DNA of 64,000 nt from Chlorophyllum brunneum (taxonomy: Eukaryota; Basidiomycota; Agaricomycetes; Agaricales; Agaricaceae), in contig OY756139.1 in assembly GCA_963576785.1 (NCBI GenBank), forward strand, positions 1,736,001-1,800,000. Reading direction: 5' to 3'. The notes beneath the pieces are model-generated. The model was not told the DNA's origin and ran no database searches. It worked only from the letters and a program-made list of their open reading frames with translations. Position 1 is the first letter of the stretch, and each line of letters begins with the position of its first letter. The position numbers were made by a program, and so were the translations under genes. This document shows, piece by piece, positions 12,228-23,907 of the stretch.

Positions 12228-14477
12228 CTACGACGCCGATTTCACTTGTGTCTGGCTATATATCTTCAACCATCCCTCTCCCATATCCTTCTTCAGCGCC
12301 TCCAGCCGCTTCCTGTATGCCTCTGCACTGTCCAGTATTTCCCCATCGCCCTCCTCCCCGTCAGAGTGCGACATCGCTTCATACACCGACGCGCTTAGTC
12401 TGTGCCGTCTGCCCGAACGCGATGTCACCGTGCCACCACCTTCAATACGACCTCTGCGGCTTCGAGGAGACTCTGTTGCTGACCCTGACGTGTTACTTTC
12501 CGGTATTGATGTCACAGGAATAAATTCAGTCTGGTAACGACTATGTCGCACACGTCGCGGAGACAGCGACCCAAAGTCTGTTGTCATTTGCTGTACAGGT
12601 GCCTTTGAGGATGTCGCGAAGTCCTGAGTAGTAAACGAACCGGGTCCCGTTGAGGTTGAGGGACCGCCCAGGTCAACTGTACCGACTTGCCCCCACTTCC
12701 GCTCGGGCTCTGCTACTGATACCTCCTTCACCTTGTCCTTCTTCTTCTTCTCCCTCGTCTTGTCCTTTGTCGAGTCAATAGAACGCATGCGGGAGTGAGT
12801 TGCTCCTTTGGAGCTACCTTCGCTGTTGTTTCCATCAAGGTCAACGATGCGTTTCGCCTTCCTCCGTGAAGCCCTGCCGGCCACCCCGACAGCAGAAATC
12901 GGCGTGAGGTGAGGGGATGCGTTGGAAGAGGGCGGAGAGGATGTCGCTGCAACATCACTTGCGGTAGGTGCACCATTTGCCGAGTGTGGATGTTGGTGAC
13001 CATGAGCCACCGTCACAACGGGTGGTGAAGAGACCGTTGAAAGAGGTCTGCTGGACGTCATTTGGTCAGGGGGAGGCGCCGTGAGGCTTCGCTTCTCATA
13101 GAACCCAGGAGCAGATCCGTCAAGGCTGATGGATTTGCTCTCCTTCCAGAAGTAGTCGAAGCAGATGACCCTATAGTTGTCCTCGACCTCACAAAAAGGG
13201 TTTCCCTCTACCCAAACTTCGGCAATGTTAGGCAACGTTGCTAGTCTCCCAATCTCGGCACTTTCCTCGATCTGGTTATTACGAAGATCCACGCGCTCCA
13301 GGCCCTGCAAACGTTCGAGGCCGCATATGGATTCAAGACGATTGGAAGACAGGTTGAGCTGAAGTATTTGGCCCAGGTTGAGGTAGACACCAAGGACGGA
13401 ATCAATCATATTGTCGGCGAGGTTGAGATAGGTGAGATTATAGAGGGTGCCCAAACCAGCAGGGATAGATACGAACAGATTGGTAGAGAGGTCGAGATGA
13501 GTGAGTGATGTGAGGTATGGGAGAATATCCTGGGGTATGAAAGTGAGACTGTTGTCTGCAAGGGACAGATGTCGAAGAAAGGCCCATTTCATGGAGGAGA
13601 GTTCTGTTGATGGAGAAGGGGACAGGGTTCCACTTTCGTCCTCTTCTACTTCTGGGACAGTGTCAGGTAGCCGAGTGGGCTGGAATGCAAGCTGTTGGTC
13701 AGAGTGGCGAGGGATGTGCCGTCGCCGCTTTCGACTACTACTGCCTGCTCTTCTGGCGTCGTCATCGACAACGGCACCGATGAATATGTCCGCAACATTC
13801 TCCAAGCCACTCTTCCGGATCTTGAGACTCCGAAGGCCTTCCGCCAATCTGTCCCAGCCCAATAAGAGGCGCGGGTCAATGTCTGTGCACTCCAGACTCT
13901 GGAGGTTCTTGAAAGTGTCTAATGGGAGGGCGTTGTTTGAGGGAATGTCATGGAGGGTTTCAGTGATGACCTTCTTGGTAGGAGGGCCGATAGCGATTGC
14001 GGGAAGTTTGGTGAAACTGCTGAAGATATACTTGAGTTCCGAGTTGATATCTGGGACGTCGGGGCGAGACCACCAACCGACGCCGAGCGAAAGGCTAGAG
14101 ACTGCAGAGAGGGAGGAGCGGAAGGAGGCAAGGGAGAGGGTATCTGACTTGTCCTTGTCTTCAAAGTTGATGTAGCTGGTTGGGCGAGAGGGGTTGTCGA
14201 GCTCGACGTCGAGAGTGCCGATGTTGTACCCGAGGGCTTCGAGGCGCATGAGGACATAGAAGAGATGGTGGAGGTCTGTTGAGAAGATGACGGGGGTTGG
14301 GGGGCGGGAGGTGGAGGGGTCGCTGGTGAGCCATGTGAGGGGGTTTGCGATGGTGCGGGGGGGTGCTGGTGGACGGGGACGTCGACGAGAAAAGGCAGGC
14401 TCAGCAAGACGGCGCTCGTTGGTGCGGATGAAGGCGGCGAGGGTGCGGAGGTAGTCGTCGCCGGACTGGTGCTGCAT
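12228..14477 (-). CDS. Leucine-rich-repeat protein, STK11IP-like
   Basis: A single-exon gene of 749 codons, unusual among its intron-rich neighbours. The N-terminal 30 residues (GDDYLRTLAAFIRTNERRL) form a helix, followed by a globular part. Around residues 295-430 lie at least five LRRs (LRHLSLADNSLTFIP, LTHLDLSTNLFVSIP, LTYLNLADNMIDSV, ILQLNLSSNRLESI, LERVDLRNNQIEE), ending in an LRR-cap-like segment. The C-terminal third is Ser/Thr-rich with basic KKKKDK stretches and ends in a short helix (YRKRLEALKKDMGEGWLKIY). The layout recalls fungal LRR proteins related to STK11-interacting protein, but I assign no function. It is divergent from RAD23 over 77 bp. Confidence 0.8.
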   Translation of the reverse strand: MQHQSGDDYLRTLAAFIRTNERRLAEPAFSRRRPRPPAPPRTIANPLTWLTSDPSTSRPPTPVIFSTDLHHLFYVLMRLEALGYNIGTLDVELDNPSRPTSYINFEDKDKSDTLSLASFRSSLSAVSSLSLGVGWWSRPDVPDINSELKYIFSSFTKLPAIAIGPPTKKVITETLHDIPSNNALPLDTFKNLQSLECTDIDPRLLLGWDRLAEGLRSLKIRKSGLENVADIFIGAVVDDDARRAGSSSRKRRRHIPRHSDQQLAFQPTRLPDTVPEVEEDESGTLSPSPSTELSSMKWAFLRHLSLADNSLTFIPQDILPYLTSLTHLDLSTNLFVSIPAGLGTLYNLTYLNLADNMIDSVLGVYLNLGQILQLNLSSNRLESICGLERLQGLERVDLRNNQIEESAEIGRLATLPNIAEVWVEGNPFCEVEDNYRVICFDYFWKESKSISLDGSAPGFYEKRSLTAPPPDQMTSSRPLSTVSSPPVVTVAHGHQHPHSANGAPTASDVAATSSPPSSNASPHLTPISAVGVAGRASRRKAKRIVDLDGNNSEGSSKGATHSRMRSIDSTKDKTREKKKKDKVKEVSVAEPERKWGQVGTVDLGGPSTSTGPGSFTTQDFATSSKAPVQQMTTDFGSLSPRRVRHSRYQTEFIPVTSIPESNTSGSATESPRSRRGRIEGGGTVTSRSGRRHRLSASVYEAMSHSDGEEGDGEILDSAEAYRKRLEALKKDMGEGWLKIYSQTQVKSAS

Positions 14478-14554
14478 GGTGGGAGGTGGCAGCCGCAGAA
14501 AATGGAATTATTAGCTAATTAACGTGACGCGTCCCTTGCCTCTTCTCTCCCATC
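14478..14554. promoter_or_regulatory. Divergent promoter LRR gene / RAD23
   Basis: Seventy-seven bp between two opposed ATGs, the shortest shared promoter in the window. It contains AATTATTAGCTAATTAACGT and a pyrimidine tract (CCTTGCCTCTTCTCTCCC) just before the RAD23 start. Promoter role is inferred from position. Confidence 0.5.
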
Positions 14555-16012
14555 ATGAAGATCACCGTCAAGACCACCCAGCAGAAGATCTTCCAGGTAT
14601 TTCCCCTCCCCTCCCCTCTCCACCCCCACCCACCCTCCACCAGGTAGATGTCGAGCCTTCCGATACCATAGGTGCCCTCAAGACAAAAATCGAGGCCGCC
14701 CACAAACACCCCGCCGCAACCCAGAAAATCATATATTCAGGTCCCCATCCCCCCCCCTATCTTTCCTATTCCTGTTGACATCCAAGAACAGGTAAAATCC
14801 TCTCCGATGACAAGACAATCGAATCCTGTGGCGTAAAGGAAAAGGACTTTTTTGTCCTCATGGCCGCCAAGGTACCTCTTCTTCCTATATCCTCTCCAAG
14901 GTTCCAATCCCCCCCTAGCCCAAGCCAACACCCACCCCTAAGCCCGAGCCTGCACCTGCACCAGCTACCCCAGAGCCTGATGTTACGTCCTCCACTTCCG
15001 CGACAACCGAGACCACCCCCCAGCCTGCACCTGCAACATCAGAGACATCGACTGCAGCCACAACAACTGATACACCTCCTGCAGCCCCTGCCGGTCTCGG
15101 CGATGGCACTGGTTTCGTCACAGGAGCAGCGCTGCAGACCACCATCCAGAACATGGAGGAGATGGGTTTTCCACGTGAACAAGTCCTCCGTGCCCTGCGT
15201 GCCAGCTTCAACAACCCAGATCGCGCTGTGGAATATCTGATGACGGTCAGTGTCTTATCGCGTCAGGATGACCAGCGTCTTATAACGCTGAACAGGGCAT
15301 TCCTGCCCATTTGGAAGCTGAAGCCCCCGGACCGGCTGCACGGACGCCATCCGCGCAACCCAATCCCGCTACCTCTCCTGCCGCCCCAACAAGCCCCCCT
15401 GCCGCATCCCCTCCTGCTTCGGCACCCGCTGCACCTCCAGCGAATCAACCGCAGAACTTGTTCCAGGTAAGCTTCCGTGTTATAATGGGGCCTGGTTCTA
15501 AGTTCTATGTAGCTCGCCCAACAGCAACAACAGCCTAGCACGGCTGGAGGTGCTCCTACTGGCGGTGGTGCTGCCCCGCATATCGATCTTGGTGCTTTGC
15601 AGGGCAACCCTCAAATTCAACAGCTCCGGGAGCTTGTTAGACAGAACCCTGCCTTGATTCAACCCCTCATACAACAACTCACCGCCCAAAATCCTCAACT
15701 AGCTCAGCTTCTCGTAGCCCATCCTGAGGCGTTATCCGAACTCCTAGGCCTTACTGGTGATGAGGATGACGGAAACTCTGAGGGCGCTATTCCACCAGGT
15801 GCTCAAGTTATCAGTGTGACTCCAGAAGAGCGAGCGGCTATTGAACGGGTGAGTGTTGTCGCGTCATTCCGCTATCTAATTCATTTTCATTTGGGCTGCA
15901 GCTGGAGGGACTCGGCTTCTCTCGACAAGCCGTTCTTGAAGCTTACTTTGCGTGTGACAAGAACGAAGAACTGGCTGCGAACTACCTGTTTGAAGGCAAT
16001 TTTGATGATTGA
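14555..16012 (+). CDS. RAD23: UV excision repair and proteasome shuttle protein RAD23
   Basis: Ubiquitin shuttle that delivers ubiquitylated proteins to the proteasome and, with RAD4/XPC, recognises DNA damage. Domains in order: an N-terminal ubiquitin-like domain ([20 protein letters not shown], then [19 protein letters not shown]) split by short introns; a Pro/Ala/Thr linker; UBA1 ([20 protein letters not shown]); a second Pro/Ala linker; the XPC-binding domain ([29 protein letters not shown]); and UBA2 ([20 protein letters not shown]), ending FEGNFDD at TGA 16012. This is the complete canonical layout. Introns interrupt the UBL twice, follow MAAK, follow UBA1, lie after NLFQ, and lie before UBA2. 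Confidence 0.95.
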
Positions 16013-16217
16013 TGTGACTGTACTGGGTTTGTGCTTGTTGTATTAAATAAACGCATGCCATCTTAATGTGCTGATCACTGAGGAGATAGGCGGACATGTG
16101 AATTGATCCTGTTGTTATTGTTTTACTATGCCCACTGCCACAGAAACGCTGGCAGAACATTAATAGTCATTGTCGCTTCCACGCCTCTGCTTCTTTTCCT
16201 CTCCCAGCTATTCACCC

Positions 16218-18768
16218 ATGTTTCCTGTGCCGCGCACTCTGCGAGCACTCCTCCTGAGCTCTCTGCTGACACCGCTCCATGCTCAAGATGCCTCACACCC
16301 CTTGCAAGGCTCCGTCACTGACTATGCCCCCCAAACCAATGTCGAATGCCCCGACTTTTCGACGACATCCCTTCTTCGGATTTGGAGTCCTCAGAATCAA
16401 TCTCTCCATCCTCGGGAGGAAGAGTATGTGGATACGCGTTCCCAGAACATTCTGCCCGGCGCATGGAAAGACTGGTTCGGTGATGGCTCACGCATGAGTT
16501 ATGACCTGAGCGCGTTGAACTTTTCTGGCACTTGGCCAAAGGTCGGGATTGCGCTTCCAGGCGGTGGACTGCGAGCCGCACAGTTTGCTGCCGGTGCTTT
16601 GAGTGGCCTGGATGCCAGGAATGACACTGCCAAGGCTGCTGGAACTGGTGGCTTGCTGCAAGTGGCAACCTACATTACAGGGTTGTCAGGTACGTGCTCT
16701 CGACATGTGTCGTACAAGTAGCTCATCCCGGGATCAGGCGGCTCGTGGATTACTGGATCATTGTTCTTTAATAACTTCCCTACCCTCCACAGCCTCGTTC
16801 TCGGCAACGGGCCTGACCTCAGTGGCTGGAAACTCGACTTGCCCTTCGCTACCCCCGACGGTTCCAATATTTTCTCAGACAAGAATCAAGCATGGTATGG
16901 GAGCATCCTCTGGAGCGTCAGGGCAAAAGCAGACAAAGGAATGTAGGTGGCTCGAGCGTTTCTCAGGTTGTGCACCAGTTGATCTAGTGGCCCGCCAGTG
17001 ATACCAGCTTGACAGATCCGTGGGCAAGGATGATCTCGTACCATTTCCTCAATCAGACTACGAGGGATAACTTCTTCACGAATGACTCAGCTCACGGGGG
17101 TGGGCAGCTCTGGTCAAAGATACCCGAGATACCCTCATTCCAACAATATCTACTCCCATTCCCGATTGTTGTTGCCGACTCACGTCCAGTTGGGTCAAAT
17201 TTGACAACAGCCTTGGACTTGACGCCGACCGTATATGAGGTAAAATCGCACCTCATCCTCAACATCTTTCTGAACCTCACTGACCCAATTAGATTACTCC
17301 AATGGAACTTGCCTCATACGACCCTAGCTTGTCTGCAGGGATGAACCTGACTTATGCAGGAACGCATCTCTCAAATGGGAAACCTGAGAACGGATCGGCT
17401 TGCGTGACCGGGTTCGATCAAGCCGGCTTTATAATGGGAAGCAGTGCAAGTTTATTCAATGTCAGTTGTGGCCTCTGCCGAATGCTCTTGCGACCACAGG
17501 AAACTGACCCAAATCCGGTCCTAGCAAATATTAGATACAGCCAATAATCAGATCAAGGGCATGTCATCGGACGACTCTGCTGGGCTGCTGTACACTCTCT
17601 CACAGCAATTGCGTCAAGTGAGAACAAGGGCTGATGATGTTGCTAATTGGCCAAGTCCCTTCAGCGGCATCAAGACTAGCACGTTTCAGGATGCTAATGC
17701 GACTTGGTTAGAGCTGCTGGACGGCTCGTCAAATGCAGAGAATGTCCCATATGACCCCTTGTTTGTGAGGAAGCGAGGCTTGGATGTCGTCGTGACGCTG
17801 GAGGCCAGTGCCGATGATCCCAACAATTTTCCCAAGTGCGTTATTTTTTTTATAGCTCTACACTGACGACAAAGCTCGACCTTCTGGCTTGTAGCGGCAC
17901 CGGTCCTATTACTACGGCGCGGAGGCTTTCAACGCTTTTACAATCTTCGCATCAACGATTCCCTCCTATACCTGCTACAGCGGAGGATTTCATTTCGACT
18001 GGTGTTAGCGCACGACCAACATTCTTTGGTTGCGACCCGACAACCCCATCCGATTACCCCATGGTCATTTATCTACCAAATACACCACCGATCAATGGTG
18101 ACGATCCGATTACAAAGTGCGTTGAACGCAGACCTTCGGCGGCTCGCCTTGACTTGAATCCCCCCGTAGCACAGCAACGTTCCAGTTGACGTATACTCTT
18201 AAGCATACTTCACTGTTCCTGGATGCAGTCCAGAAGCTTATGATCGAGGGGTTCACGCCGAATGCCAATATCCCAGATCCTAACTTCGGCACTTGTCTCC
18301 AATGTGCGGTATTCGATCGTGCGCGACTGAAAGCGACGCCAGTATTCACACGTTCCGACATCTGCTCAAAGTGTTTCAAGCAGTATTGCTATGATCCCCA
18401 GAATCCACCTAGTCGGGATGAGCTACCCAATCGCAAGCAGGTGTTCAAGGATCCAGATCCACAGGGGTTGACAAGTTTCTTGGCCAGGAACAAGTTCAGG
18501 TTTGTGGGCGGGCTCATTGGGCTTGTGGTACTGATTGCTGTGCTTACCGGAGGATTGTGAGTGTCTCTACGGGCTTGCATTACCTCTCATGGGTGTTGAC
18601 TGCGGTATGAATAGGATTTGGTGGAAGAAGCGCCAGAATAAAGCCTACTACAAGAGGTTGAGCGAGACATACCAGAACGAGGCCTTTGCTATCCCTTCCT
18701 ACCCCTCAAAACATAGTCGCCCGGGGAGCGCGGCGTATGGTTTGCCTGATCATCACGATGAGCTGTGA
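16218..18768 (+). CDS. Lysophospholipase (phospholipase B family), membrane-anchored
   Basis: Secretory-pathway hydrolase removing acyl chains from (lyso)phospholipids. A signal peptide (MFPVPRTLRALLLSSLLTPL, cut near HAQ) is followed by the patatin/cPLA2-like fold: oxyanion loop LPGGGLRAAQFAAG, nucleophile elbow GLSGGSW (split by an intron at about 16690-16737), and a probable catalytic Asp in LELLDGSSNAENVP. NPNG-type sequence (ADDPNNFPNGTG) and a cysteine-rich C-terminal part (CLQCAVFDRARL, CSKCFKQYCYD) match the fungal family. Unlike secreted or GPI-linked PLBs, it ends in a transmembrane helix (FVGGLIGLVVLIAVLTGGL) plus a basic WWKKRQNK tail, so it is probably a type I membrane protein. 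Many N-x-S/T sites are visible. About nine exons. Confidence 0.9.
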
Positions 18769-18940
18769 GAGCATCTCTTTTGTTTTCTTCTTTCCTGGAG
18801 CATCACAGACAATCTGTCACTAGCTATGAGTTTTTGTTGCATTTCGGCATGAATGTACGTATATACCTTGAATACAGATGATACATAATGAAGAGTTTGA
18901 AATGATAAATATGTCAAGGGTATAGAATCAGGCAGCCGTA

Positions 18941-21131
18941 CTATATGATCTCATCCAATGTCATTTCTCCTGAAATAGGGTCTAAATAGACAATGGCAGT
19001 CTCGGCCGGAGTGGCTGGCTGGGTGACGCTCGCGCCGACGTTGAGACTGCGGGTAACATTTGACAAAGGCATACGCTGAACACGGGTTTTATGTGTTCCA
19101 GGCTTATCCGTGATCATGACAGATTTGTAAATATCCAGTTCATGCTGGAGATCAGCGTTGAGCCCAGCAATGGCTTCTTGTTCCCTCGACAACATGACAA
19201 TTTTCTGTTGTGAAATGGAAATTGAACATGGCTGACAATAGTCAACGGCGGATAAAGTTGGCAACTGACATGTTTGGCTTCGGCTAATTCGCGGCGGATA
19301 CGATCAACATAGGCGATGCGCTGCGCTGGGTTATTATGGCCCAGAATTTCGGCATTGAATTTGCTCAAACGTTCGGCTTCTTCTTCTGCGAGCTGGTTAC
19401 AGGCGATGAGAGCACCAACTTGTTCGGATAGTGAATTGTAGGCTTCTTGGTATCGTTCCGCATCGGCAAGCTCGGTCAGTAGCCTTTTAGGACAGGGGAT
19501 CAGCAACGGGAACAACACGCATTTGAAGGGCGCTGTGATGCTATACCATTGACAACACAGCATACACACTGGTTATGAGCCTGACTGACCTGTCAATTTC
19601 AGCACGTAGTGCATCTTCAGCCACTCTACTCTTCTGAACGGCGTTGGTCAGACGCTGCATTGCGTCCCTATCTTTCTTCATCGCAACTTCGTGAGCGAGG
19701 GCGGACTGGCGTTCTTGGTCATCGAGTGCGGCGATTTGATCCCTCAGGGAGGTGCAGGTTTGTTTGAGGGAGGTCTGGGCCTCTGTCAGAGTACAAATTT
19801 GATCGGAGAGGGCGGAGCGATCCTTCTGCGCTGACTCGAGGCTGGCAGCGATGGCCTCGTGAGAGGCAAGTGCACTTGCGTGGTCTTTGGAGGATTGTTT
19901 GGCAAGGTTGGAGACTTGTAAGAGTTCTTTGTCGACACAGGTGTATACGAAGAAGAGTTGTTGGGAACGAAGGGTGTAGCAATCGAGTAGGAGTTCGTGG
20001 AGACAGCGTTCTGCTGCAGCAAGCTCTTGACGGTGGGTATTTTCGTACCTTATGATTTGTTGAAGTTTCAAGTCCAGAACATCCGTCATAGGGTCGATAG
20101 TCGGGGTGACATTGACACTGAGCATATCCTCGTAAATGGTGATTTGGTATATAGCATCGAGGAGCTGCTCCTTTAGAAGATCATTGCGGTCGTTGACTTG
20201 GCGAACCAAATGGGCAAGCTCCTTGACCTGGTCCTCGGCATTGTCAAGCTTGCGCTCGAGGCGCAAAATTCTCAACTCGGCGGTGGTATACAGTCGTTTG
20301 AGCTTGTGGTGCTCTGGCATGGGAACTGTATTGGAAACGAGCAGTGCATATTGCCGGGCCAGATAGGGGAGGAGGAAACTGTGATGCGCAAGTCGATCGA
20401 GGAAGCCTTCTCGTTCCCGGGCAAAAGAGTCTTGTATAAAGGTAAGTTGCTGGTGTGCTTCGGAGAGCTCTTGTTGGGATTTGGCGAGCTGTGATTCAAC
20501 TTGTTTTGTTGCGTTGCATGCAGCCTGCACATGTGTGTCGGTCTTGGCTTTGGAAACTTGAAGTTTGGATTCAAATGCCTGGCGTTTCTTGCTCTCGGAA
20601 GTGGCAGCCCTTTCTAAGTCTGCTATTCTCCTGTCCCGTTCCCGCAGTTCGTCACGGTATTTGGATTCCAGTGTTTGCATGGCTTTCCTCGTCTCCACAA
20701 CGTCGCTTTGTTTTACAGCGAGCTGTGAATTTTCATGTTCGACCATTTTGAGCTTGGTCTTGAGGCCCTTGATCTCTGTTTGGTCTGCCTGAGCGGTCTT
20801 TTTGAGTTCTTGTATCCGGAAGTCTAGGGTGTCATTTTGCCTCTTCTGCTTGTCCAAGCGCTCTGATTGTTCATTGATTGTCTTTTTACAGCGGGCTAAG
20901 TCTAATTTGAACCTGTCTAGCTCAGCTTGGTGCTGGGATGCAGGGTGAGTGCTTGATTAGAATATGTTGGGTTGGACTTACCGCTTTCTTTCCCGCTTGA
21001 TGGACGCGTTCGAGGTCTTCGAGCTTTCTTTGCAGGACATTGTACCGCTCGCTCAGGGCCTGCTGTGGTTTTGGTTGAGTGGCAGAGTGCTGGCCTTTGG
21101 GTGGCTCGGGGCGAGGGTGTGTTGGGAACAT
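18941..21131 (-). CDS. Long coiled-coil protein with HMMR-type C-terminal motif
   Basis: Nearly the whole protein (about 650 residues) is heptad-rich coiled coil, from YNVLQRKLEDLERVHQAGKK through KELAHLVRQVNDRNDLLKEQ. Near the C-terminus the segment ILGHNNPAQRIAYVDRIRRE closely resembles the NP-Q-KI motif of the HMMR/kinesin-15 C-terminal domain, which in animals binds spindle-pole or microtubule partners. The protein ends in a non-helical tail (PISGEMTLDEII). The start is the ATG at 21131; an upstream exon cannot be excluded. Introns separate the first exon, the DR|LLTELADA junction and the EAKH|KIVMLSREQ junction. A microtubule or spindle role is an inference. It is divergent from the first PSR1-like gene. 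Confidence 0.75.
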
Positions 21132-21310
21132 TGTTGTTGAGAGAAGACAGCGCCACACTTGCGTCCTCGACGCGCCGAGTCACGTGTCTGGCGTGGGAGT
21201 GATGTGGGCATGTAAGCCGAGCAAGACTTTGTTCTCGCCGTCACCGTCGTCCTCGTCGAGCAGCACCCTCTTCTCGTCGAGCCACCCGTCCTTCTCGCCC
21301 ACCCCCCCTC
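21132..21310. promoter_or_regulatory. Divergent promoter coiled-coil gene / PSR1-like copy A
   Basis: 179 bp between opposed starts, with a CACGTG palindrome at 21181-21186 and strong CT-rich tracts (TCTCGTCGAGC..., TTCTCGCCC) before the phosphatase ATG. Role inferred from position. Confidence 0.45.
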
Positions 21311-23069
21311 ATGGCTGCGCCAACTCCTCCACACAGTGATCCTCCCCTTCACTCCCAAAAAGCATCCACTGCCCAGTCTCCTGCCTCCAGTACTTCAAAT
21401 GGTTCTGCTCATCGCGCCCTCGACAATGGCGACGTGCCCTTGTCTCCTCCCACCACCACCACCACGCCTGGCAGTGGGCATGCTCTTGTTGTCTCCCCCT
21501 CCTCCCCCTCGTCTTCCGACCCAAAACCGTCTCCCTCTCCTCCTACAGACTCGCAGCCACGTGGTCCTTCCAAGGACGTTCACACTTCTCCCGATGCTGA
21601 TAAAACTGAGGACGGTTCTACCACTCCTACCCTCACCCAGGCCACCAACAAGGGGACAGTTCCCTCTCGTCGCAAGGCCAACGGCTCTTCTTCCTCCCAC
21701 CCTCCCGCAAACGGCAGCGGTAATCCAGCTCCTACTTCCCCTACCCAAGCTCCCAGACCCTCTTTCCTTTCCAAGCTCGTCCACCTCCTTATTCCCTGCC
21801 TTTCATCGTCCAAGTCTCACCCAGTTGAGGTCGACGTTCCCGCTCACCCTTCCAAAGAATCTCCGGCGAAATTACAGTCGGAAAAAGTTGAACAGCCGCC
21901 CCCCGAGCCCGCTCCGCAGGATCCTCTTATCACACAAGATGCTCAGGAATCAGTACTTGACGAAACCGGTCTTACCCCGGCCCCTCTCCATCTCTCGACT
22001 GAGCAGCCCTCTGATAATGCTGATATCATCGTTCCCCCGACCCCAACAAGGACACTACCCGTGGCAGAAACCGAAGGCATGACTTCTGGCGCCGTCGTCC
22101 CTCCAGGTTCAACCGGTACTTTACACGACGTGCATTCCCGATCTTCCACCGTGCCAAGCAATGCTAGCACTGATGGCGACGAGTCCGAATTTACTGATGA
22201 TGATATCGACGACCTTGCCGACGACGATCCGGATGAATTAATTCTACTCAATGGTGGCGCAGGGATTCCAATAGGTCCAGTAAGCCGAATTACTCTGTTT
22301 TTGCTTGGCTTCCGTCTTATTTTATCTGTCCTTCCGTAGGATGGTATTCCGAGGCCTTTATTGCCTCCCATCGCGCCCCAACACATGGGGAGAAAATGCC
22401 TCATTCTCGACTTGGATGAAACACTCGTCCACAGTAGTTTCAAGGTTCGTCTATCCACTCGTTACTTTCAAATCTTCTCTCATTTCTTGCCAGTCAATAC
22501 AACAGGCTGACTATGTTGTCCCCGTGGAAATTGAGTATCACTGGCACAACGTCTATGTGATCAAGCGTCCGGGTGTTGACAACTTCTTGAAAAAAATGGG
22601 CGAGATTTATGAGATCGTCGTTTTTACTGCTAGTCTTAGCAAGGTCTGTATGTCTGATCTCGTGCCTTCATCTTCGTCTGATCTGTTTTGCAGTACGCGG
22701 ACCCTGTGTTGGATAAGCTGGATGTCCATAGAGTCGTTACACACCGACTTTTCAGAGAAAGCTGTTATAACCACCGAGGAAATTACGTCAAGGTTGACAA
22801 TAACCTCTTTTTCACTTCTGTACCCATTGACTCATCTTTTATTATTCTTCCCCGTCCTTTAGGATCTCTCACAACTTGGTCGTCCTATAACTGATACCAT
22901 AATATTGGACAACTCACCTGCCTCGTACATCTTCCACCCCAATAATGCCGTCCCCGTCTCTTCATGGTTCAACGATCCCCATGACACCGAACTCACAGAC
23001 CTCGTCCCGTTTCTGGCGGATCTAAGTTCTGTTGATGATGTTCGAGGGGTATTAGATGGTGCGCGGTAG
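21311..23069 (+). CDS. PSR1/SCP-type protein phosphatase (HAD, NIF family), copy A
   Basis: Ser/Thr phosphatase of the FCP1/SCP group; fungal PSR1/PSR2 act in the plasma-membrane stress response with WHI2. About 270 residues of Pro/Ser/Thr-rich low-complexity sequence precede the catalytic domain. That domain starts [20 protein letters not shown] and carries the nucleophile motif [12 protein letters not shown], then [61 protein letters not shown] and [13 protein letters not shown], ending VLDGAR at 23069. Introns follow PIGP, SSFK, SLSK and NYVK. No transmembrane helix is visible, arguing against NEM1. A close paralogue lies at 29696-31331 with the same intron positions. Confidence 0.9.
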
Positions 23070-23907
23070 AGGGGTACGCCCCGTATCGTGTGACACGAGT
23101 CTTTTCCCTCCACCCGACTGATTCGTTCGGTCTTTGGGCTCTCCTTTGTCGTCCCCCCGATACTCCTTGGCACCTGCAAAACCTTGGTTCCTGGCCTTCC
23201 TACTCCGTTTCCTCCCCTTAGTCGCTGGTGCCTCCTCGCCGTTCATCCCTGCGCACATTCACCTTACATATACCCCCTTGCAAGCCTCCCTCTCCTTCCG
23301 ATGTCCCGTCAGCTGAGCAGTATCATTGAACCTGTTCACTTGAGATGGACATTCATCTACCAAGTCACTCGTTTATTTTACCGATGTTACCCTCGCGAGC
23401 TGTATTCGAATTATCTCTACACCCGATGCAGCTTGATGTATGCTGGGCATCCCGATTCTGTCTTGTCTTGTCTTCGTTCCTGGGTTTATGGTTTGGCTAG
23501 AGCGGATAAACTTAACTATTTCTGCTATTGTTAAGTACACAACATCCTTCAACTTCTACATACTTCAAAAGCTTTCCTTCTTTCCTTTGACGTACATTAT
23601 TTACGATTCGGGTTACGATAGTTGATGACAGATACGCCAAGAAAATACAATTGAACCTCATGTCACCTCATTCCACTTTCCTTCCGAGTTAACATGACCG
23701 GTGTTGCGTAAGTTATGGATGCACTGATGTACAAGCTTTGTGAATGTATGAACAAGCACTACTCTGCGCTGCCTAACATGGAGATCTAACAGAAAGATGT
23801 TGTTCTACAAATCACCTATGCTTTCAACAAAAGAAAGAGGACCTTGGTTGCGACACAATAACACAAAGCGAATACGGTTGACGGAGTTTAAAAACATCGT
23901 GTCTTCC
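23070..23907. other. Convergent 3' intergenic region, about 840 bp
   Basis: This is the longest spacer in the window, between the stops of PSR1-like copy A and the two-segment membrane protein gene. It is pyrimidine-rich near the left, then AT-rich. Short open frames here match nothing I know and lack splice support. I see no tRNA, repeat or transposon end; long 3' UTRs are the simplest reading. Confidence 0.5.

Noticed and set aside
23184..23534. Open frame in the long 3' spacer after PSR1-like copy A
   Set aside because: It has no conserved motifs and biased, pyrimidine-rich composition; probably 3' UTR.
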